Origin: Pseudomonas sp. B20(2017)
GTDB lineage: Bacteria; Pseudomonadota; Gammaproteobacteria; Pseudomonadales; Pseudomonadaceae
DNA: 64,000 bases
Assembly: GCF_002113125.1 (NCBI RefSeq)
Contig: NZ_NEJP01000011.1
Coordinates: 124,001 to 188,000, forward strand
Direction: 5' to 3'
Shown: positions 7,632 to 15,511 of the stretch, in pieces
Numbering within the stretch: the first letter of the stretch is position 1
Layout: every line of letters begins with the position of its first letter
Position numbers and translations under genes: made by a program
Notes under the pieces: model-generated
Database searches by the model: none
What the model saw: only the letters and a program-made list of their open reading frames with translations
What the model was told of the DNA's origin: nothing

Positions 7632-8627
7632 ATGTTTTCAGTCGCTTCTGCTATCAGTGAAATTAAAACGATTGAAGAAATCAATCACCTATTCAAAATC
7701 GAGCATGACTATACATTGACAAAGGATGCATATCGTCGCCCCCTCCGGCCATACGAGCTGATAAATCCAGATGCCAAATGTCAATTCCTGAAAAAAAACA
7801 AGACTTGCGGACAACAACACCAACACGGTTTCGTAGTTGAGACATGCGACAACAAAAAAGTTCTCATTGGACACTGTTGTGCTCTGAACCATCTCGGCTT
7901 AGATGATGAAAAAGTCCGAAACGACTTCAAACGACTTTCGGCAACTGAAAGGGATGAAATTCGTCGAAGCAAGATCGATGTTCTTTTGGCAAAAAAGGAG
8001 ACGTTAACTCGAGATGTGAAGCAAATACTTGGGGAAGTGAAGCTACTACAATCGGATGCTAGCCAAGTGCTCGCGTCTTTACCTACGCAACTGGTTAAAA
8101 CCCTATCTGACCGGTGGAAACGAAACGCGCTAAAGGTTAGCTGCGAGTATCTAATCATTAAACGTGAAAAAGATAAAAGTGGAAGGACCGACGTAGAAAA
8201 ATCTTGGCATTCTCATGAATGTGGAACGTTAAAGGGTCTTGGGACATGGCTACAAGCAGAAAACCAAAACTACGCACAGCGTCTATATGAGTTCCTACAC
8301 AAACTTCAAAACATTTCATTAAAAAAACGACTTACTAAAGACGAGCTGGCAACGGCTGAATCAGTTTTCAATGAGCTTGCCGAGTTAGATGTGCTCGAAC
8401 GCGAAATTAAAAAACAACGTAGTTTAATTATTGAATTTTGCACATTACCCAACCTGCTAGTAACCGTTCAATTATTCGCAAATAGAGAACTACGTGCAGC
8501 AATTGTTGAAAGCGCGTATCACCTCTCAGGAGAGTCGCTTAAAGTCTCGTCGAGTCGTGTAGTAGATGCGATCGATAGATCTATAAGAGAACACTACAAA
8601 GCAGATGGCCTTCGCATAGCACCTTAA
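7632..8627 (+). CDS. Unknown island protein with an N-terminal Cys/His cluster
   Basis: A 331-residue protein I do not recognise. An N-terminal Cys/His cluster (C50, C59, H63, H65, C72, H81, C82, C83, H87 from this start) looks like a zinc-binding module. The rest is charged and helical (KETLTRDVKQILGEVKLLQSDASQVL and later segments) with coiled-coil character. I chose ATG 7632 because AGAGGA lies about seven bases before it; an ATG at 7557 in frame adds 25 residues without a good ribosome site. It is the first gene of the island, 102 bp before the next gene on the same strand. Codon use is A/T-rich, suggesting transfer. Confidence 0.7.
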   Translation: MFSVASAISEIKTIEEINHLFKIEHDYTLTKDAYRRPLRPYELINPDAKCQFLKKNKTCGQQHQHGFVVETCDNKKVLIGHCCALNHLGLDDEKVRNDFKRLSATERDEIRRSKIDVLLAKKETLTRDVKQILGEVKLLQSDASQVLASLPTQLVKTLSDRWKRNALKVSCEYLIIKREKDKSGRTDVEKSWHSHECGTLKGLGTWLQAENQNYAQRLYEFLHKLQNISLKKRLTKDELATAESVFNELAELDVLEREIKKQRSLIIEFCTLPNLLVTVQLFANRELRAAIVESAYHLSGESLKVSSSRVVDAIDRSIREHYKADGLRIAP

Positions 8628-8729
8628 GCTAAATCAAGTTAAACAACGAACAGAAACAAACACACAAACCTCCACCTACAATTACAACTTAACTCTCAAA
8701 TACAAAAAAAACAAAGGCCAGGAACAAAA

Positions 8730-10280
8730 GTGCAAAAAGATAATGAATTCTTATCGCTATATCTAGAGAACGAAACTTCCAAAATACGCACTGAACTACT
8801 TAAAGAAAATCAAAGTATACGACTAGAGCTGGAGGCATTAACGAATTCTAGCAAGAGCTTGCTTGCCGATGTAGAAAACAAGATCACAAATGCTGAAAAC
8901 AGAATCACGGAAAAAGCAATTGATAAAACGCTTTTTATTATTAAGCAAGTAAAAGAATGGGTAGGTATCGCAGCCGTTTTTATTTCAGCAATTTTCCTCC
9001 TAGGCGGCTTTCTAGGATATAACAACCTTGTAAATACTCTAACCGACGCTTTCAAAGACAGAGTTACCAAATGGATGCAATTTGATGAGCAAGGAAGTGG
9101 GGGGAAAAGAGCACTCGATGAGCTCCGCACTGAGGCAATTATCAACGCGTACATGATTCGACTTGCACGAAATTACTCTTCGTCGAGTGAATCACTTTTC
9201 CCAATTAACGGAGCGGAAGAAAAACGCTTATTAGACGTCCTGCAAACGCCAACGACAAAATACTCAGACTTTTCCGACATCCTAACAATTATCGTTAAAA
9301 ATCGTGGCCCTTTCAGATTTGCTCTTTCGGAAGATGACGTAGGAAAAAAAATAGCATCTTTGCTTACCGTAGAAGAAATATCACCTGAGAAAAAAAGGCT
9401 GATATTAGAGAAAATGAACGGAGATGCTGCGCTACTCCCCTATTCGAAGTCGATTTTGAATGACGAAAATCAAAGCATTTATGTTCGCCTAGCAGCATTT
9501 GAGAATGTAAAAAATTTTGATTCGGAGTTAGCTATCGCTTTCGCAAACAAGAATGTAGACAATATAACGCCAAGACTGAAACCAAACCTAGTTCTTTATC
9601 TGGCGAGAGAGTCGGGGCAATACGATCCGGCACTACGCTACGTACAAATTCTAATAGAACAAAAATCAGAATACTGGCAGTCTAACTTACTCGAGTTAGT
9701 ATCAGGTCTTGGAGAAACATTACCATCTGCTGTAAACTCTGACGCTTACAAACTCGCCGACCTATTTACTAAAGTTGTTGAAATAGATGGAAAAATAGGG
9801 ATGTCGGATGAGAAGTTTGGCCCTAAACGAATAGTTTTAAAACTTGATGGCGGTTACGCTATGCTTGCAAAGCCCGGTCGCTTGTTGAAGGAACCGCAAT
9901 TAATCAAGAACATCATAACAAAAAAAGGGGATTCGATAGACTGGCTTACGAAAAGCACCGATTTCTTCCAATTATCTGACCAAGGTAATCTTCTTACGAC
10001 AATGATTGTCACGCTTGGAAAAAACTCAAGCATAGAAACACAAGGCAATTTTAAATTAACAGTTACAAATGTGCTTGGCGATATTTGGCTGAGGACTCAA
10101 AACCTTCCTGGCGGAAAGCAGTTAGTGGCAACTTGGCGAGACAGTAATACCGGAATTATACATACAGAAAGCGTCAGAAGTGCAAGCCAACTCGTCGTTA
10201 TGAATTTCCGCCTATCGTTCGATGAGAAACTATTTGAATCGCTCACCTATGATTATCGATCGCCTACAGATTTTTTGTAA
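8730..10280 (+). CDS. Unknown island protein: coiled coil, one membrane helix, large C-terminal domain
   Basis: A 516-residue protein starting at GTG, with AGGA about seven bases upstream. Residues 5-65 are heptad-like and charged (coiled coil). Residues 77-98 form one membrane helix (WVGIAAVFISAIFLLGGFLGY). The rest, about 400 residues, is soluble with repeated short helices (VRLAAFENVKNF, PNLVLYLARESG, QSNLLELVSGLG) that suggest HEAT/ARM-like repeats, then a beta-rich C-terminus. No catalytic motif was seen. It could be a membrane-anchored sensor or effector partner of the neighbouring island genes. Function is unknown. Confidence 0.7.
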   Translation: MQKDNEFLSLYLENETSKIRTELLKENQSIRLELEALTNSSKSLLADVENKITNAENRITEKAIDKTLFIIKQVKEWVGIAAVFISAIFLLGGFLGYNNLVNTLTDAFKDRVTKWMQFDEQGSGGKRALDELRTEAIINAYMIRLARNYSSSSESLFPINGAEEKRLLDVLQTPTTKYSDFSDILTIIVKNRGPFRFALSEDDVGKKIASLLTVEEISPEKKRLILEKMNGDAALLPYSKSILNDENQSIYVRLAAFENVKNFDSELAIAFANKNVDNITPRLKPNLVLYLARESGQYDPALRYVQILIEQKSEYWQSNLLELVSGLGETLPSAVNSDAYKLADLFTKVVEIDGKIGMSDEKFGPKRIVLKLDGGYAMLAKPGRLLKEPQLIKNIITKKGDSIDWLTKSTDFFQLSDQGNLLTTMIVTLGKNSSIETQGNFKLTVTNVLGDIWLRTQNLPGGKQLVATWRDSNTGIIHTESVRSASQLVVMNFRLSFDEKLFESLTYDYRSPTDFL

Positions 10281-10752
10281 ACAGCCGCCCCACTAATAAC
10301 AAATCAACCGCAAGACCAAACAGGAGACAGATTTATTTGCCACCTAGAAATTTAAAACAAATAAACCTGATCCCTCTTGTTCGCTTTTGTTCGCTTAAAA
10401 CTGACCGGGTCATTGGTGGCTGAGACTGTGAGAGACGCGTATCGCGCTTCGGTTGGGCCGCACAGGTTGCTCAAGAAGAACGGAATTTGCGTGCCTTCGG
10501 AAAGGCACGCCCTCACGTCGAATCAGCAGTTTTCTGCACGTGCGCTATCTGCCTTGATCGATTTGGACAATGCGAAGCCCCCCAACCTGCTTAGCTAAGG
10601 AGTTTGTGACAAAAACCTATACGGCAACTAAAATCCCACGGAAAGCGTAAGGGCGGCATAGGAGGCCTGATCCAGAGGCTGGTTCGATTTCCATTTACCA
10701 GCTCACACGAGAATTGACTTTCACAAACAAGCGAAAGAAAGGAAGCTAAAAA
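10281..10752. other. Non-coding gap before the SEFIR gene, with a strong hairpin
   Basis: This 470-bp stretch has no convincing gene; a 73-codon frame at 10377 lacks family character. Its middle part is less A/T-rich than the neighbouring genes. GCGTGCCTT and AAGGCACGC form a perfect nine-pair hairpin with a four-base loop at 10489-10510, without a T-tract. A weaker six-pair stem, GCTGGT/ACCAGC, lies near 10678-10702. The promoter of the SEFIR gene is probably here, and a small RNA is possible. Confidence 0.5.
10489..10510. repeat. Perfect nine-pair hairpin upstream of the SEFIR gene
   Basis: GCGTGCCTT-CGGA-AAGGCACGC. No run of T follows on either strand, so it is not an ordinary terminator. 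It may be part of a small RNA or an operator. Confidence 0.55.
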
Positions 10753-12177
10753 TTGAGCGAGCCAAAAGTTTTTATTTCTTATAGCTGGTCGACACCCACT
10801 CATGAACGCTGGGTACTTGATTTGGCCGAAGAGCTGATTGAGTCCGGAATCAATGTAATACTTGATAAGTGGGACTTAAAACCTGGACAAGACTCCATAG
10901 ACTTCATGGAGCAAATGGTAAAAGACCCCTCCATCGACAAAGTATTGATAATTTCCGATAAAGTTTACGCAGAAAAAGCTGACAACCGATCAGGAGGAGT
11001 TGGGACAGAAACTCAAATAATATCGAAAAAAATATACGACCAAGTTGATCAAGAGCGCTTTATTGCCGTAATTGCGGAAAAGGATCTAGATGGGAAAGCT
11101 TATACACCTTTATTTTATCATTCTCGACTGTACATAGATCTGAGTGAGCCCGATCGCTATGCTGATGGATTCGACTCATTGATTCGATGCATTCATGGGC
11201 AGCCACAATTTAAAAAGCCTGCACTTGGAAAAAAACCTGAATATTTGAATTCCGAGGCCAGCATCAATCTGGGAACATCTGCACTATTTAAGCGAGCGAT
11301 CGCTGCTGTCCGGGAGCACAAACCTTTCGCTGCAGCAGCTCTTGATGAGTATTTAGTAACCTTCTCAGACAATCTGGAACAGATCCGCATAAGTACTACT
11401 CCTGAAGTAATGTTTGATGACGCCGTAGTCAGCAGTATCCAATTATTTATTCCTGTTCGAAATGAGCTATTACAAATTGTAGATACGTCTTGCCGGTACC
11501 TATCGCAGCAAGAGTTCGCTGAGGTCATGCACAAATTCCTAGAGTCTTTAACCAAATACTTCACTGAGTTGAATGGCCGCTCAAGCTATAGAACCTCAGA
11601 CTTCGACAACTACAAGTTCATCATTGGCGAGATTTTTCTCTACACAATAACCATACTAATAAAACACAATAAATACCAAGCAGCAGCCGAAATACTGAAC
11701 AGCAATTACTATATAAAATCCTCGAACAACGGAGTTCCGCACCTAACATCTTGCCAGTGCTTCTACGAAAACCCCGAAAGCCTAGAATACAGAAACAACC
11801 GATTAAATCTGAATAGAGCATCGATCAGCGCCGACTTGACAAAAGACAACAACAACGGCACAGGAGTGGACTTCCACCTATTAATGCAAACTGACTTTAT
11901 TCTTTACGTAAGAAACAGCTTAGACAAATCTGGTTTTTGGTGGCCTAAAACCCTCGTTTATCTTGGTCACTTCCCAGGCGCTTTCGAAATATTCAGCCGG
12001 GCAGCTTCTCAGCAATATTTCGAGAAAATTAAATCATTGCTAAAAATAAGCTCCAAGACAGATCTTACACCTTTAATTGAAGAGCATAAGCAGCAAGGGG
12101 GAAGATACTATGGATTTGGACATGGCTTTGACATTAAAAGGCTATTGAATTTCGACGAGCTTTGCACTATTTGGTAA
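10753..12177 (+). CDS. SEFIR (TIR-like) domain protein, candidate defence effector
   Basis: A 474-residue protein starting at TTG with AAGGAAG upstream. Residues 4 to about 150 are a SEFIR domain of the TIR superfamily: KVFISYSWSTPTHERWVLDLAEEL, VILDKWDLKPGQD, DKVLIISDKVYAEKA and GGVGTETQIIS. E86 in GTETQ is the candidate catalytic glutamate by analogy with TIR NADases; this is inference. The remaining 320 residues are helical and unlike anything I recognise, probably a sensor or oligomerisation region. Bacterial SEFIR and TIR proteins are associated with phage-triggered NAD depletion. Its position in a dusA island agrees with that role. A/T-rich codon use indicates transfer. Confidence 0.82.
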   Translation: MSEPKVFISYSWSTPTHERWVLDLAEELIESGINVILDKWDLKPGQDSIDFMEQMVKDPSIDKVLIISDKVYAEKADNRSGGVGTETQIISKKIYDQVDQERFIAVIAEKDLDGKAYTPLFYHSRLYIDLSEPDRYADGFDSLIRCIHGQPQFKKPALGKKPEYLNSEASINLGTSALFKRAIAAVREHKPFAAAALDEYLVTFSDNLEQIRISTTPEVMFDDAVVSSIQLFIPVRNELLQIVDTSCRYLSQQEFAEVMHKFLESLTKYFTELNGRSSYRTSDFDNYKFIIGEIFLYTITILIKHNKYQAAAEILNSNYYIKSSNNGVPHLTSCQCFYENPESLEYRNNRLNLNRASISADLTKDNNNGTGVDFHLLMQTDFILYVRNSLDKSGFWWPKTLVYLGHFPGAFEIFSRAASQQYFEKIKSLLKISSKTDLTPLIEEHKQQGGRYYGFGHGFDIKRLLNFDELCTIW

Positions 12178-12194
12178 ATACCAACATCAATAAA

Positions 12195-12226
12195 GTAGCC
12201 GAAAATAATAAGTAGGCTATTTTAAT
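12195..12226. terminator. Possible weak terminator between convergent island genes
   Basis: TAGCC and GGCTA pair across a 14-base A-rich loop, flanked by AAA on the left and TTTT on the right. The stem is short with one mismatch in its extension. The surrounding 12178-12388 is very A/T-rich and non-coding. Confidence 0.4.
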
Positions 12227-12388
12227 TTAACAACAAGTGAAAAATGGTGAAAAATGAACCAAAAATGGGGACCACAAAAAATTAGGACATATCATTTGCC
12301 ACCATGATCAAAAACAATGGTTGCGAATTTAATTACCACTAAAACACATAAATCTAACCCCACTTTTGATGAAACTTTCCTGAAGTAA

Positions 12389-12922
12389 TTATTTCTCAAA
12401 CGGGAAGTTATCAAAAATATTATAAGCCAGCCGATAAATATCTGTATAACCATGCGTCCTAGCTAGTTGCGGAACCCAGTAGCGACCATGCGCCATCCAG
12501 TTCCTAAATGCTAAGGCTCCCTTGAGCTCCCTTACGTAGTCTGTTGAACTGGGGGCGTGTCGTTTCCAAGCTTCTAGCAAATCTTCAAAACCCACCCTGT
12601 TTTTATTTCGCCTGTAAATCTTTATGAAGGCACGACTAAGTTCATCCTTAAGCTTCCTGTCAACTCTAACGAGGTAATCCAACCGAAAGCTTGCTTCCAA
12701 TGCAGCTAAGATAGTCAAGCATACCGTCACCTCAAACTCACGGCGAGCATCTTTATATTCGAGCTCTATTTGTTGGGGCGTGGAAAAAGTATATCTAGTT
12801 AAAAATGAAGCTCCATTATCGTTGTAGTAGGAGGCCATTGCCGAATTCATAAGTTCGAAATGGTGAGCTATATCTATCAGATCGAGATTCAGCCCAGAAG
12901 GATTGAAATCGATTCTCTTCAT
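12389..12922 (-). CDS. HEPN-like protein with RxxxxH motif, candidate ribonuclease toxin
   Basis: A 177-residue helical protein. Near the C-terminus it has FRNWMAHGRYW, an R140-x4-H145 motif characteristic of HEPN-family ribonucleases. An earlier helix carries the conserved-looking E76 and R80 (LAALEASFRLDYLVR). No membrane segment or signal peptide. Its ATG overlaps the TGA of the preceding gene by four bases, so the two are translationally coupled, as in many toxin-antitoxin or two-gene defence modules. A HEPN protein could cut cellular or phage RNA when released from its partner. The motif is seen; the family assignment and role are inferred. Confidence 0.7.
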   Translation of the reverse strand: MKRIDFNPSGLNLDLIDIAHHFELMNSAMASYYNDNGASFLTRYTFSTPQQIELEYKDARREFEVTVCLTILAALEASFRLDYLVRVDRKLKDELSRAFIKIYRRNKNRVGFEDLLEAWKRHAPSSTDYVRELKGALAFRNWMAHGRYWVPQLARTHGYTDIYRLAYNIFDNFPFEK

Positions 12923-13461
12923 GCACCAATTTCCATCAGCAAGGACAGAAAATTGTTTTCGTTAAGGTCCGTGTATATATAAGGAGGTTTATTTGAGACA
13001 ATTTTCCATTTCCATGGCAACTCGATTTTTTCAGACTCGATTTTCTTTACTGGGGGCACTGCCTGACTACCAATAGTCACCCTGAAATTTATTTTTGGTC
13101 CGTCACCCCTGACCAAGGCAAGCATCCCAGTTCCGGCCGGCCCCAATACATCAACCCGTCCTTTAGAACCTATTAACATTGTACCAACAGGAGCAAGAAT
13201 GTATTTAGCATTGCCCACCATCAAAACGCCCTTATTGACCTTGTAGGCACCCAGAAGTTCTTCATGCAAGGTAGTTGTCACTAACTTAAGATCAATGCTT
13301 CCTGTCTCCTTATAGGGAAGGACATAATTCTCGATCGATATATAAAGCGAATCGAGGGCAGCCCGCCACTCTTGGATTTCATTTTCAGGATCAAAAGTGG
13401 GCGCCTCACTTTCAGTTGAATGTTTCGCTACAAAATCTTCAAAGCTCTTATTCTTCGCCAT
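12919..13461 (-). CDS. Unknown partner gene of the HEPN-like protein
   Basis: A 180-residue protein beginning MAKNKSFEDFVAKHSTE, with AGGGGGG a few bases upstream of the ATG at 13461; a longer in-frame start at 13506 lacks a ribosome site. The first 60 residues are helical and acidic. The middle is rich in beta strands and glycine (VNKGVLMVGNAKYILAPVGTMLIGSKGRVDVLGPAGTGM). I do not recognise a family. The four-base overlap with the HEPN-like gene suggests an antitoxin, sensor or activity-controlling partner. Codon use is A/T-rich like the rest of the island. Confidence 0.68.
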   Translation of the reverse strand: MAKNKSFEDFVAKHSTESEAPTFDPENEIQEWRAALDSLYISIENYVLPYKETGSIDLKLVTTTLHEELLGAYKVNKGVLMVGNAKYILAPVGTMLIGSKGRVDVLGPAGTGMLALVRGDGPKINFRVTIGSQAVPPVKKIESEKIELPWKWKIVSNKPPYIYTDLNENNFLSLLMEIGA

Positions 13462-13659
13462 AAACCCCCCTGAACAATCTAATTTACTTATACATACTGC
13501 TGGCACTATACCCCAGTTACGATCCTTCCTAAAAAGGCTCAGTACCGTTCAGTTTAGGCCCAAAACCTCTCGGCCCACTCTTCCGATGCTCCCAAGCCCC
13601 TCCTCCCCTATTCCTGATAAACTCCCCCACCTCCCAGCCACACCGATTCCGTACCCCCA

Positions 13660-14655
13660 ATGCCCCCAATCTCCGCCACACCCGCCCCACTCTCCCGCCG
13701 TTTCTCCGTCGCGCCCATGATGGATTGGACTGACCGTCACTGCCGGTACTTCCTACGCATCCTGTCGAAAAACGCCCTGCTCTACACCGAGATGGTCACC
13801 ACCGGCGCTCTGCTCAACGGCGATCACGAGCGTTTCCTCCGTCACAACGAAGCCGAGCACCCGCTGGCGTTGCAGTTGGGCGGTAGTGTTCCGCTGGATC
13901 TGGCCGCTTGCGCACGCATGGCGCAGGAGCACGGTTATGACGAGGTGAATCTGAACGTTGGCTGCCCGAGTGATCGGGTGCAGAACAATATGATCGGGGC
14001 GTGCCTGATGGGGCATCCGCAGTTGGTGGCGGATTGTGTGAAGGCGATGCGTGATGCGGTGTCGATTCCGGTGACGGTGAAGCATCGGATCGGGATCAAT
14101 GGGCGGGACAGTTATGAGGAACTGTGCGAGTTCGTCGGCACGGTGCGGGATGCCGGGTGCACCAGTTTTACGGTGCATGCGCGGATTGCGATTCTGGAGG
14201 GGTTGTCGCCGAAGGAGAACCGTGACATTCCGCCGTTGCGTTATGACGTGGCGGCGCGGTTGAAGGCGGATTTTCCGGAGCTGGAGTTCATTCTGAACGG
14301 CGGGATCAAGACGATGGAGGCCTGCCATGAGCATTTGCAGACCTTTGACGGGGTGATGCTGGGGCGCGAGGCGTATCACAATCCGTATCTGCTGGCCGAG
14401 GTGGATCAGCAGTTGTTCGGCAGCAGCGCGCCGGTGATCAGCCGGGCCGAGGCGCTGGCGCAGTTGCGGCCTTATATAGCCGAGCATTTGCTGGCCGGCG
14501 GCGCGATGCATCACATCACCCGGCATGTGCTGGGCCTGGGCACCGGGTTTCCGGGTGCGCGCAAGTTTCGTCAGTTGTTGTCGGTGGATATCCACAAGGC
14601 CAAGGATCCGCTGGCGTTGCTGGATCAGGCGGCGGAGTTGTTGGCCGGGCGTTGA
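13660..14655 (+). CDS. dusA: DusA, tRNA-dihydrouridine(20/20a) synthase
   Basis: FMN-dependent enzyme that reduces uridine 20/20a in the tRNA D-loop. It has 331 residues, normal length. RRFSVAPMMDWTDRHCRYFLR at the start and NVGCPSDRVQNNMIGACLM with the catalytic Cys are diagnostic. LNGGIKT and GVMLGREAYHNPYL form the FMN phosphate site. The ATG at 13660 gives MPPISATPAPLSRR ahead of the conserved core. The MMDW codons are the right copy of the island's direct repeat, so the first codons may have been supplied by the inserted element. uppP follows convergently. Confidence 0.96.
   Translation: MPPISATPAPLSRRFSVAPMMDWTDRHCRYFLRILSKNALLYTEMVTTGALLNGDHERFLRHNEAEHPLALQLGGSVPLDLAACARMAQEHGYDEVNLNVGCPSDRVQNNMIGACLMGHPQLVADCVKAMRDAVSIPVTVKHRIGINGRDSYEELCEFVGTVRDAGCTSFTVHARIAILEGLSPKENRDIPPLRYDVAARLKADFPELEFILNGGIKTMEACHEHLQTFDGVMLGREAYHNPYLLAEVDQQLFGSSAPVISRAEALAQLRPYIAEHLLAGGAMHHITRHVLGLGTGFPGARKFRQLLSVDIHKAKDPLALLDQAAELLAGR
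13707..13729 (+). repeat. Right copy of the dusA direct repeat (candidate att site)
   Basis: CGTCGCGCCC followed by ATGATGGATTGGA, inside codons for VAPMMDWT of dusA. It pairs with 6717-6739. The same part of dusA is where known dusA-targeting islands integrate. Confidence 0.72.
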
Positions 14656-14677
14656 GGCCCGACCTGCTCGTTTGAGG

Positions 14678-15511
14678 TCAGGCGGCTGCGGCCGCCGTCC
14701 AGTTAACCCAACCAAATTGCCAGGTGGCAAGGATCAGCAAGCCGAAGCCGATCCGGTACCAGGCGAAGGTGGCGTAGCTGTGGTTCGCAATGAACTTCAG
14801 CAGGCCGCGCACGGCGATCATCGCGAAGATGAATGCTACGACGAAACCCAGGGCGAAGACCGGCAGGTCGCCGCTCTGGAACAGTTCGCGGTACTTGTAG
14901 CCGGAATACACCGCAGCGCCGACCATGGTCGGCATCGCCAGGAAGAACGAGAACTCCGTGGCGGCCTTGCGTGACAGGCCGAACAGCAAACCGCCGATGA
15001 TGGTGGAACCGGAGCGCGACGTGCCCGGAATCATCGCCAGGCACTGTACGCAACCGATCTTCAGAGCGTCGGCCCACTTCATGTCGTCCACATGGTCGAC
15101 ACTCACTACGTGATCGCGCTGCTCGGCCCACAACATCACGATGCCGCCCACGACCAATGCAACCGCTACGGTGATCGGGTTGAACAGGTATTCATGAATC
15201 GTGTCGGCGAATAACACGCCAAGAATGACCGCCGGGAAAAAGGCGATCAGCAGATTGCGGGTAAAACGCTGGGCATTGCTTTGGGTCGGCAGGCCTTTGA
15301 CGATCTCGAAAATCTTCGGGCGAAACTCCCAGACCACGGCCAAGATGGCGCCCAGTTGAATAATGATGTTGAACGCCATGGCGCGTTCACCACCAAATTC
15401 CAGCAAGTCGGCAACGATAATCTGGTGGCCCGTACTGGAAATGGGCAGGAACTCGGTCAGGCCTTCTACCGCCCCAAGAATCAGCACCTTGAACAAGGTC
15501 AGTAAATCCAT
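14678..15511 (-). CDS. uppP: UppP/BacA, undecaprenyl-diphosphatase
   Basis: Inner-membrane enzyme that dephosphorylates undecaprenyl diphosphate and so recycles the lipid carrier for peptidoglycan and surface polysaccharides. It has 277 residues with many membrane helices. Both signature motifs are present: EGLTEFLPISSTGH near residue 16 and PGTSRSGSTI near residue 170. It is convergent with dusA, 22 bp apart. It probably also serves the polysaccharide locus that follows, although it is a general housekeeping gene. Confidence 0.95.
   Translation of the reverse strand: MDLLTLFKVLILGAVEGLTEFLPISSTGHQIIVADLLEFGGERAMAFNIIIQLGAILAVVWEFRPKIFEIVKGLPTQSNAQRFTRNLLIAFFPAVILGVLFADTIHEYLFNPITVAVALVVGGIVMLWAEQRDHVVSVDHVDDMKWADALKIGCVQCLAMIPGTSRSGSTIIGGLLFGLSRKAATEFSFFLAMPTMVGAAVYSGYKYRELFQSGDLPVFALGFVVAFIFAMIAVRGLLKFIANHSYATFAWYRIGFGLLILATWQFGWVNWTAAAAA

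Larger units (their letters stand above)
6740..13717. mobile_element. A/T-rich genomic island in the dusA hotspot, no integrase visible
   Basis: The region between the two copies of the dusA repeat is clearly richer in A and T than both flanks and uses different codons. It carries five genes without housekeeping relatives: two unknown proteins, a SEFIR protein, and an overlapping unknown/HEPN pair. The 5' end of dusA is a known integration site for islands and prophages. No tyrosine recombinase, excisionase or transposase could be recognised inside, so it is either a decayed island or a passenger mobilised in trans. About 150 bp before dusA are GC-rich and look chromosomal, so the exact right edge is uncertain. 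Confidence 0.65.

Noticed and set aside
10676..10712. tRNA-like 3' end (GGTTCGATTTCC followed by ACCAGC) before the SEFIR gene
   Set aside because: The stem pairings of a T-arm and acceptor arm do not close, and no CCA end or anticodon arm is seen upstream. A short GCTGGT/ACCAGC hairpin explains part of it.
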